The position numbers and the translations under genes were made by a program. From Streptomyces justiciae (lineage in GTDB: Bacteria; Actinomycetota; Actinomycetes; Streptomycetales; Streptomycetaceae): DNA of 64,000 nt. The notes below the pieces were generated by a model. That model made no database searches, was not told the DNA's origin, and saw only the letters and a list, made by a program, of their open reading frames with translations. Every line of letters starts with the position of its first letter. Within the stretch, counting starts at the first letter, position 1. Location of the stretch: the NCBI RefSeq assembly GCF_015163075.1, contig NZ_JADDXU010000032.1, positions 1 through 64,000 of the forward strand, written 5' to 3'. Below, piece after piece: positions 55,556 through 62,017 of this stretch.

Positions 55556-57361
55556 ATGCCAGCCATATCCCAGCCGCACCACCGCCGCAGACGGACCGTC
55601 CGACTGCTCGCCGCAGCCGCCGGTCTCGCGACCGCCGGTGCCCTCGCCGCCGCGCTGCCCTCGTCGGCCGCCCCGGCAGAAGCGGGCAAGCCGGGCAAGC
55701 TGCCCAGCCGTTACCAGGACGTGCAGCTGCTGTCGTTCAACGACCTGCACGGCAATCTGGAGCCCCCGTCCGGTTCCTCCGGCCGCGTCACCGAACTCCA
55801 GGCGGACGGCACCAGCAAGACGATCGACGCCGGTGGTGTCGAGTACCTCGCCACGCATCTGCGCGACGCGCGCGCGGGCAACAAGTACTCCATCACCGCG
55901 GCCGGTGGTGACATGGTCGGCGCCTCGCCCCTGATCTCGGGCCTCTTCCACGACGAGCCCACCATCGAGGCGCTCAACAAGCTGGACCTGGACGTCACCT
56001 CGGTCGGCAACCACGAGTTCGACGAGGGCGCGAAGGAACTGGGCCGCCTGCAGAACGGCGGCTGTCACCCGACCGCCGGCTGCTACACGGACGAGGAGTT
56101 CGAGGGCGCCGACTTCCCGTACCTCGCGGCGAACGTCCTGAACGAGAAGACCAACAAGCCGATCCTCAAGCCCTACTGGGTGTGGAAGAAGGACGGCATC
56201 AAGGTCGGCTTCATCGGCGTCACCCTGGAGGACACCCCCGGTGTCGTCTCCGCCGAGGGCGTCAAGGGCCTGAAGTTCAAGGACGAGGTCGAGACGATCA
56301 ACAAGTACGCGCGTGTGCTCCAGGCACAGGGCGTGAAGTCGATCGTGGCCCTCATCCACGAGGGCGGCGCCCCGGCCTCCGGCGCGTACAACTACAACTG
56401 CGACTCCCCCGGCGCGGGCGACGGCATCTCCGGCCCGATCGTGGACATCGCCAAGAACATCACCCCGCAGGTTGACGCGCTGGTGACGGGTCACACCCAC
56501 GCCGCGTACGCCTGCACCATCAACGACCCGGCGGGCAACCCGCGCACGGTCACCTCAGCGGCGTCCTTCGGCCGGCTCTACACGGACACGACGCTGACGT
56601 ACGACCGTTGGACGGGTGACATCGCCCGTACGTCGGTGAAGTCGGCGAACCACGTGGTCACCCGGACCGTCGCCAAGGCGCCGGACATGACCGAGCTGAT
56701 CAGCAGGTGGAACACCCTCGCGGCGCCCATCGGCAACCGCGCGATCGGCTACATCTCCGCCGACATCCCGAACACCGGCACCGAGTCCCCGATGGGCGAC
56801 CTGATCGCGGACGCGCAACTGGCGTACGGCAAGACGCTCGACCCGGAGACCGACCTCGCGCTGATGAACCCGGGCGGTGTGCGGGCGGGGCTGACGTACG
56901 CGCAGAAGGGCACGGAAGGCGACGGAGTAGTCACCTACGCCGAGGGCTTCACGGTCCAGCCGTTCTCCAACACCGTGAACCTCCAGGACTTCACCGGCGC
57001 TCAGCTGATCCAGGTCCTCAAGGAGCAGGTCAGCGGCAGCAACGCGGCCTCCCCGAAGATCCTCCAGCCGTCCTCGGGCCTCACCTACACCCTGGACCTG
57101 ACGAAGACCGGCGCCGACCGGATCGTCGTCGACTCCGTCAAGCTCAACGGCACGGCCCTCGACCCGACGGCCACCTACCGCGTCGCCACCAACAGCTTCC
57201 TCGCGGGCGGCGGCGACGGCATCACCACCCTGGGCCAGGGCACCAACGACCTCGTCGGCACGGACGACCTGGCGGCCCTGGAGCAGTACCTCACGGCCAA
57301 CTCCTCGGCCACCAGCCCGATCGCGCCCCCGGCGACGAACCGGATCACGATCGTGCAGTAG
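55556..57361 (+). CDS. Secreted 5'-nucleotidase / metallophosphatase
   Basis: The product is 601 residues with a signal peptide (LLAAAAGLATAGALAAALPS). The metallophosphatase motifs are LLSFNDLHGNLEPP, SVGNHEFDEGAKEL and VTGHTHAAYAC, for a two-metal centre. The C-terminal nucleotidase domain binds the nucleoside (LALMNPGGVRAGLTY, YAEGFTVQPFSNTVN). It releases phosphate from extracellular nucleotides, which fits the phosphate island upstream. The ATG at 55556 follows AGGGGGG. A terminator lies 20 bp after the stop. Confidence 0.9.
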   Translation: MPAISQPHHRRRRTVRLLAAAAGLATAGALAAALPSSAAPAEAGKPGKLPSRYQDVQLLSFNDLHGNLEPPSGSSGRVTELQADGTSKTIDAGGVEYLATHLRDARAGNKYSITAAGGDMVGASPLISGLFHDEPTIEALNKLDLDVTSVGNHEFDEGAKELGRLQNGGCHPTAGCYTDEEFEGADFPYLAANVLNEKTNKPILKPYWVWKKDGIKVGFIGVTLEDTPGVVSAEGVKGLKFKDEVETINKYARVLQAQGVKSIVALIHEGGAPASGAYNYNCDSPGAGDGISGPIVDIAKNITPQVDALVTGHTHAAYACTINDPAGNPRTVTSAASFGRLYTDTTLTYDRWTGDIARTSVKSANHVVTRTVAKAPDMTELISRWNTLAAPIGNRAIGYISADIPNTGTESPMGDLIADAQLAYGKTLDPETDLALMNPGGVRAGLTYAQKGTEGDGVVTYAEGFTVQPFSNTVNLQDFTGAQLIQVLKEQVSGSNAASPKILQPSSGLTYTLDLTKTGADRIVVDSVKLNGTALDPTATYRVATNSFLAGGGDGITTLGQGTNDLVGTDDLAALEQYLTANSSATSPIAPPATNRITIVQ

Positions 57362-57380
57362 CGGTTCCCGCAGCACCCCA

Positions 57381-57411
57381 GAGGCGGCCATGTCACCGAC
57401 GTGGCCGCCTC
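57381..57411 (+). terminator. Terminator after the nucleotidase gene
   Basis: GAGGCGGCCA (57381-57390) pairs with TGGCCGCCTC (57402-57411), followed by TTCGCG. It isolates the small-peptide region. Confidence 0.8.
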
Positions 57412-57572
57412 TTCGCGTATTAAAACCTGTGTGAGGCCGGGTTCGGTTCCGAGTTTCCCCTGAAAACTTGTCTCAGGCTCAATTCATCGAGGTCTAAGCG
57501 GAATTGGTCATTTCCCGGTTCGGGGGCACGTAATGTTTTCCATGTCGAAACCGAACGACGAAGGAGAAACCG

Positions 57573-57686
57573 ATGAGCTTCCACAAGGTCACCCCGGTCA
57601 AGGCGACCCGCAAGCCCGCGCCGAAGAAGAAGGCCCAGGTGAAGAAGGTGACCCCGCGGCGACGCCCGGTGTCCCATAAGGACTGA
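57573..57686 (+). CDS. Tiny lysine-rich peptide, paralogue A
   Basis: The product is 37 residues: 9 Lys, 4 Arg and 5 Pro. It begins MSFHKVTPVKATRKPAPKKK and closes with VTPRRRPVSHKD. A perfect AGGAGAAACCG ribosome binding site precedes the ATG. A second gene 60 bp downstream starts with the same five residues MSFHK and shares the PV and PAPKKKA segments. Codons are the usual GC-rich ones, supporting real translation. No signal peptide, membrane helix or known bacteriocin motif is seen. Highly basic, disordered peptides of this type bind nucleic acids, or could be exported. Function unknown. Confidence 0.7.
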   Translation: MSFHKVTPVKATRKPAPKKKAQVKKVTPRRRPVSHKD

Positions 57687-57746
57687 CCACAAGAACTGAG
57701 ATAAGCCCCGCATAATCCGCACCTCATAATCACCGAGGAGAATTCA

Positions 57747-57872
57747 ATGAGCTTCCACAAGATCGCCCCCGTCGCCAAGAAGAACACCAAGCCCGCCGCC
57801 CCGGCGCCGAAGAAGAAGGCCCCGCAGCAGAAGAAGGCCCGTCCGGTCGGCAACAAGAACAAGGGCTGCTGA
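57747..57872 (+). CDS. Tiny lysine-rich peptide, paralogue B
   Basis: The product is 41 residues: 11 Lys, 1 Arg and 7 Pro, with a single Cys at the very end (NKNKGC). It starts MSFHKIAPVAKKNTKPAAPA and has PKKKAPQQKKARPV in the middle. GAGGAG lies six bases before the ATG. It differs from paralogue A mainly in its Ala/Pro-rich middle and C-terminal Cys. The strong terminator at 57884-57924 follows directly. I do not know a family for it; the conserved first five residues may be a recognition tag. Dimer formation through the Cys is possible. Confidence 0.7.
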   Translation: MSFHKIAPVAKKNTKPAAPAPKKKAPQQKKARPVGNKNKGC

Positions 57873-57883
57873 CACCCGAACGA

Positions 57884-57924
57884 CGAGGCGGGGCCACCGA
57901 CAGGGACTCGGTGGCCCCGCCTCG
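57884..57924 (+). terminator. Strong terminator between the peptides and the exporter
   Basis: CGAGGCGGGGCCACCGA (57884-57900) pairs perfectly over 17 bp with TCGGTGGCCCCGCCTCG (57908-57924). The exporter ATG comes only 24 bp later, so exporter mRNA from upstream must cross this stem. Confidence 0.85.
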
Positions 57925-57947
57925 GGCATGTCCGAAGGGAGTGAGAC

Positions 57948-59723
57948 ATGAGGGAAGTCCGCGAGGCCTTCCGCCGGTTCTGGCCGCTCACCCGCGGCGA
58001 CCGCAAGTGGCTGCTGGCGATCATCGCGTGCGTCGTGGTGTCGGCGCTCGCCGAGACCGCCTCCATCCTGCTGTTCGCGCACCTCACCGACACCGCGCTC
58101 AAGGCCGGTTCGCTCGCCGCCTTCTGGGGACCGGCCGGTGCCTGGCTCGCCGTCGCCGCGCTCGGCGCGCTCGTCGGCTACTTCGGCAACTCGCTCGCCA
58201 CCTGGACCGCCGAGAGATTCGTGCTCCGGCTGCGCGCCAAGGTGTTCCGCCATGTGCAGGACCTGCCACCCCACTTCTTCCAGCGGCATCGGCAGGGCGA
58301 CCTGGTCGAGCGGCTCACCGGGGACGTCGAGGCCATCGAACAGATGGTGGTGTCGGGGGTCGTCGGTACCGTCTCCGCCGCCTTCTCGGCGGTCTTCTAC
58401 TCCTGCGCCGCTCTCTGGCTGCGCTGGGACCTGGCCCTCGCCACCTTCGTCCTCGCGCCGCTGTTCCTGCTCGCCGCCCGCCGCTTCGCCGGGCGCGTCA
58501 GGAGCGCCTCCCAGGACGAGCGCGTCGCCGACGGCGCGATCACCTCGGTGGTGGAGGAGTCGCTCGGCAATGTGGTCCTCACCCAGGCCTACAACCGGCA
58601 CCGGGACGAGGAACAGCGCCTCGACCGGGAGGCCCGTGCCTGGATGAAGGCCAGCGTCCGCGGGGCCCGGCTCAGTGAGATGTACGAGCAGTTCGTCGAG
58701 GTCGTCGAGACGATCTGCGTCCTCGCCGTCATCGGGCTCGGCGTGTGGGAGATCTCCGCCGACCGCATGACCCTCGGTCAGCTCCTCGCCTTCGCCGCCT
58801 TCATCGGCTACCTCTACCCACCCGTCCGCAACCTCGGCCAGCTCGGCCTCACCCTGACCGCCGCCACGGCCGGCGCCCAGCGCCTGGGCGAGATCCTCGA
58901 CGCCGAACCCGCCGTCACCGACCCCGCCGAGCCCGTACGGGAGTGGCCGGTGCGCGGGTGGGTCAGCGTGCACGGCGCGAGCTTCGGCTACCCGGGCGCC
59001 GACCGCGCCTCCCTGCACGACGTCACCTTCACCGCCGCCCCCGGCGAACTCGTCCTGGTCACCGGCCCGAGCGGCGCCGGCAAGTCCACCCTCGCCAAGC
59101 TGCTGCTCCGCTTCTACGACCCCGCGTCCGGCGTGCTCTGCCTGGACGGCGTCCCGCTGACGGACGTACCGCTCGCGTTCCTGCGCGAGAACATCGCCCT
59201 GCTCCCCCAGGAGACCCTGATCCTGCACGGCACCGTCCGCGAGAACATCGCCTGCGGGCGCCCGGGCGCGACCCAGGAGGAGGTCGAGAAGGCCGCCGCG
59301 GCCGCCGCCGCCCACACCTTCGTCACCGAACTCCCCGACGGCTACGACACCGTCATCGCCCCCGGCACCGCCGCCCTCTCCGGCGGCCAGCTCAAGCGGA
59401 TCGCCATCGCCCGCGCGATCCTGCGCGCCGCGCCCGTCCTGATCCTCGACGAGCCGACCGCCGGCCTGGACGCGGTGGCCGCGCGAAGGGTCGTACAACC
59501 GCTGCGGCACCTGATGTCCGGCCGTACGACCATCATGATCACGCACGATCTCAGCCTCGCCCCCGACGCCGACCGCATCCTCGTCGTGGACGGCGGGCGG
59601 CTGGTGGAGGAGGGCACGCACGACGAACTCGTCGGGCGGGGCGGGACGTACGCGCGGCTGGCGGGCGCCGGTCAGCAGGAAGTACGGCCCGCCGTGACTC
59701 CCGCCGGACTCCTCAGCGTGTAA
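57948..59723 (+). CDS. ABC exporter, fused membrane and ATPase domains
   Basis: The product is 591 residues. Residues 1-310 have six membrane helices of the type I exporter fold (LAIIACVVVSALAETASILL, VVETICVLAVIGLGVWEISA). Residues 340-570 are the ATPase: Walker A VTGPSGAGKSTLAKLLL, Q-loop LLPQETLILHG, signature LSGGQLKRIAIARAIL, Walker B VLILDEPTAGLDAV and His in IMITHDLSLAPDAD. The signature has Leu-Lys where Gln-Arg is usual. It works as a homodimer. Its end overlaps the convergent response regulator by 52 bp. Substrate unknown; the tiny peptides upstream are one candidate. Confidence 0.88.
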   Translation: MREVREAFRRFWPLTRGDRKWLLAIIACVVVSALAETASILLFAHLTDTALKAGSLAAFWGPAGAWLAVAALGALVGYFGNSLATWTAERFVLRLRAKVFRHVQDLPPHFFQRHRQGDLVERLTGDVEAIEQMVVSGVVGTVSAAFSAVFYSCAALWLRWDLALATFVLAPLFLLAARRFAGRVRSASQDERVADGAITSVVEESLGNVVLTQAYNRHRDEEQRLDREARAWMKASVRGARLSEMYEQFVEVVETICVLAVIGLGVWEISADRMTLGQLLAFAAFIGYLYPPVRNLGQLGLTLTAATAGAQRLGEILDAEPAVTDPAEPVREWPVRGWVSVHGASFGYPGADRASLHDVTFTAAPGELVLVTGPSGAGKSTLAKLLLRFYDPASGVLCLDGVPLTDVPLAFLRENIALLPQETLILHGTVRENIACGRPGATQEEVEKAAAAAAAHTFVTELPDGYDTVIAPGTAALSGGQLKRIAIARAILRAAPVLILDEPTAGLDAVAARRVVQPLRHLMSGRTTIMITHDLSLAPDADRILVVDGGRLVEEGTHDELVGRGGTYARLAGAGQQEVRPAVTPAGLLSV

Positions 59724-60391
59724 CCGAGCCCCCGCACGGTCTGGATGAGCCGCGGTTCGCCGCGGCTCTCCAGCTTGCGCCGCAGATACATGACGTACAC
59801 GTCGAGGGTGTTGGAGGCCGGCTCGAAGTCGAAGCCCCACACCTCCTTGTGGATCTGCGCCCGGCTGAGCACCTTCGCCGGATGCCGCATGAGGTACTCG
59901 AGCAGCGAGAACTCGGTCCGGGTGAGGTCGACGGGGTGGCCGCCGCGGGTGACGGTACGGCTGCGCAGATCGATGGCGACGTCCTGGAACGACAGCTGCT
60001 CACCGGTTTTCGGCGGCACCACGCGCGGTCGGCTGCGGCGCAGCAGCGCGCGGACCCGGGCGAGGAGTTCCTCGGCGTCGAAGGGCTTGGCAAGGTAGTC
60101 GTCGGCGCCGTTGTCGAGGGCGACGATCCGGTCGCCGACCGCGTCCCGCCCGGTGATCATCAGGATCGGGACGGTGCTGCCGGAGGCCCGGATGCGCCGG
60201 GTGGCGGCCAGCCCGTCGAGCCCGGGCATGGTGACGTCCATCAGCACCAGGTCCGGGCCGCCCGCCATGAGTTCCAGGGCGGTGCGTCCGTCCCCGGCGA
60301 GGACGGTCTCGTACCCCTCGAACCGCAGCAGCCGCCCGAGCCCTTCCCTCACGGCCTCGTCGTCGTCGGCCAGCAGAATCTTCCGCGCCAT
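59672..60391 (-). CDS. OmpR/PhoB-family response regulator
   Basis: The product is 239 residues. The receiver domain has the acidic pocket (ILLADDDEAVREGLGRLL), the phosphorylated Asp in LVLMDVTMPGLDGLA and the Lys in YLAKPFDAEELLARV. The C-terminal winged helix is DLTRTEFSLLEYLMRHPAKV and NTLDVYVMYLRRKLESRGEP. No histidine kinase lies beside it, so the partner is elsewhere or the gene is an orphan. The 3' end overlaps the ABC exporter end by 52 bp on the opposite strand. A 14-bp repeat array lies upstream. The ATG is at 60391. Confidence 0.88.
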   Translation of the reverse strand: MARKILLADDDEAVREGLGRLLRFEGYETVLAGDGRTALELMAGGPDLVLMDVTMPGLDGLAATRRIRASGSTVPILMITGRDAVGDRIVALDNGADDYLAKPFDAEELLARVRALLRRSRPRVVPPKTGEQLSFQDVAIDLRSRTVTRGGHPVDLTRTEFSLLEYLMRHPAKVLSRAQIHKEVWGFDFEPASNTLDVYVMYLRRKLESRGEPRLIQTVRGLGYTLRSPAGVTAGRTSC

Positions 60392-60452
60392 CTGAACAAG
60401 GTGTGACGAGAGCCTGTGGCGGAGCTGGCAGAGCGATGGGTGTGGGCTTAAG

Positions 60453-60530
60453 GCTCCACGCGGCGCTTCCACACGGTGCTCTCCACGAAGAGCTCTCCAC
60501 GCGGCTCTCGCCACAAGGCTCACGCGGCTC
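60453..60530 (-). repeat. Tandem 14-bp repeat array upstream of the response regulator gene
   Basis: Five to six units of TCCACGCGGCGCT type follow each other, with TCCAC cores at 60455, 60468, 60482 and 60496 and weaker ones near 60510 and 60522. Spacing is 13-14 bp. The array ends at the stop codon of the PH-like gene. Confidence 0.65.
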
Positions 60531-60934
60531 TAGTGAGGCCGCAGGGCGTGCAGGTCCGGCAGGTGGGCCTCGGTGACGTACGGCAGGGTGGTCTTCCGTC
60601 CCCGGACGTCGTGCAGGCGTATGAGCCGCCTCGGCGGGGAGGACTGCGTCTCCACGGCGAGGTCCCGGATGTCGTGCCACGCCCACGTCCGGGTCCGCGC
60701 CACCCCCACGACGGCCAACCCGTCCGCCCGCACCACCGTCCGCGTCCGCCACAGGGACAGCGCCCACACACCGTCGACGATCGCCAGGACCGTGATCAGG
60801 ATCGCCGCGAGCCACTCCGGCACGTCGTTGATGACCACCTCCAGCACCCCGCACGCCAGCATCACCGCGATGAGCCCGAGCACCTTCAAGCGCGAGCGTC
60901 TGTCGGCGCGGTACTCCCGCAAGGTCACGTCCAT
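60530..60934 (-). CDS. PH-like domain membrane protein
   Basis: The product is 134 residues. A basic N-terminus (REYRADRRSRLKVLGL) leads to two close membrane helices (IAVMLACGVLEVVIN, LAAILITVLAIVDGVWALSL). A cytosolic PH-like domain follows (TRTVVRADGLAVVGVARTRT, WAWHDIRDLAVET, KTTLPYVTEAHL). This is the layout of bacterial PH-domain membrane proteins of unknown role. The stop lies at the end of the 14-bp repeat array. The ATG at 60934 is 19 bp from the Imm49-like gene stop, so the two are likely co-transcribed. Confidence 0.8.
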   Translation of the reverse strand: MDVTLREYRADRRSRLKVLGLIAVMLACGVLEVVINDVPEWLAAILITVLAIVDGVWALSLWRTRTVVRADGLAVVGVARTRTWAWHDIRDLAVETQSSPPRRLIRLHDVRGRKTTLPYVTEAHLPDLHALRPH

Positions 60935-60953
60935 GCCCCCCACTCCCTGACGG

Positions 60954-61967
60954 CTACTTGGCAGCCCACAGACCCAAGGTGTTCCGGTTGCCCTCGGCCG
61001 CCCGGCGCAGCGCGTCCGTCGACCCCAGCAGCCCGTACGGCAGATACCCGGACCGGACGCTGAGCTCCCACCCGTGCACCTGCACCGCGAGGCAGGCCAG
61101 GGTGAGGGCGCCGAGGGGGAGGAGGGAACGGGGCGCGGGATCACCGGCGTCGGCCTCGACGCTCTCCCGATACGCCACCAGCCGGGCCACCAGCGCCTCC
61201 TCGAAGGCGTCCTGGTCGTCGTCGAGGAGCACGCGGAGCAGCCGCTGGTCGGCGCTCAGCGCATCGCCGAGTTCGTCGAGCCGCCGGGCGGCCTCCGCGC
61301 GCTCGCCGGCGTCGGGCTTGCGCAGCGGGACGGTCGGCCAGTCGCGCGGGAGATGCCCGGCCGCCTCGGTGAGATAGAGGCACAGCGCGTCCATGGCCGC
61401 GAGGTCGGCGGGCGCGGAGACGGAGGTGTACGAGTTGTAGGGCACGCCGTCACGGATGGCGGGCGCGTAGTCGCCCCGCAGCAGCAGCCCGGTGACCCGC
61501 TCCCAGTCCCACACGTGCCCGCTGACGACGCACACCTCGAACATGTCGAGCCAGGTCCGCGCGGTGGGCGCCTCCCTGACGACGTCCCGGAAGGTGATCG
61601 GCCCGTCCCCGAACTCGTCGTCGTCGGGGTCCGTGCTGATCACCTCCCCGACCAGGGGGAACCGGATCTTCTGGTCCCCGTCCGGGAAGCACATGACGCT
61701 CAGCACTCCGTCCACACACTCCGCCGCGGTGACGGCGACCGCGCGCGCCTTGTCGTCGAGCCCTGGTTCCGCGATCGCGCGGGCGGCGACATGGTCGAGC
61801 AGCTCGTCCGCCATCGCCCGTATCCGTGCCGGGGACGCGCTGTCGTAACGCAACGAGTGCCAGCGCGCGTACGCCCGCCCGTGGATGTCGTCGAGCGCCT
61901 CGGCCAACCGCTGCTCACCGACCTGATGGCATGTCACGTCCCGCACGTGCCCCGTCCCTTCACGCAT
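60954..61967 (-). CDS. Imm49-like immunity family protein
   Basis: The product is 337 residues, mostly helical, with no signal peptide. It resembles Streptomyces Imm49-type proteins (RLAEALDDIHGRAYARWHSL, YAPAIRDGVPYNSYTSVSAP, LPRDWPTVPLRKPDAGERAE, LTLACLAVQVHGWELSVRSG). Members are immunity partners in polymorphic toxin systems, though many Streptomyces copies stand alone. No toxin gene is next to it here. A GTG at 61937 would fit the family's usual start better than the ATG at 61967, but neither has a clear ribosome binding site. Confidence 0.72.
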   Translation of the reverse strand: MREGTGHVRDVTCHQVGEQRLAEALDDIHGRAYARWHSLRYDSASPARIRAMADELLDHVAARAIAEPGLDDKARAVAVTAAECVDGVLSVMCFPDGDQKIRFPLVGEVISTDPDDDEFGDGPITFRDVVREAPTARTWLDMFEVCVVSGHVWDWERVTGLLLRGDYAPAIRDGVPYNSYTSVSAPADLAAMDALCLYLTEAAGHLPRDWPTVPLRKPDAGERAEAARRLDELGDALSADQRLLRVLLDDDQDAFEEALVARLVAYRESVEADAGDPAPRSLLPLGALTLACLAVQVHGWELSVRSGYLPYGLLGSTDALRRAAEGNRNTLGLWAAK

Positions 61968-62017
61968 GTCACGACTGGACGAGGCACGTTAGCAACACGC
62001 ACTGACAGCAGGCGTCG

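Noticed and set aside
57573..57872. Tiny peptides as lanthipeptide or other RiPP precursors
   Set aside because: No Cys/Ser/Thr-rich core or leader motif, and no modification enzyme nearby. Only an exporter is present, and it is behind a terminator.
57744..59840. 698-codon minus-strand open frame over the exporter
   Set aside because: Antisense of a well-supported ABC exporter; Glu/Gly/Arg-rich without domains.
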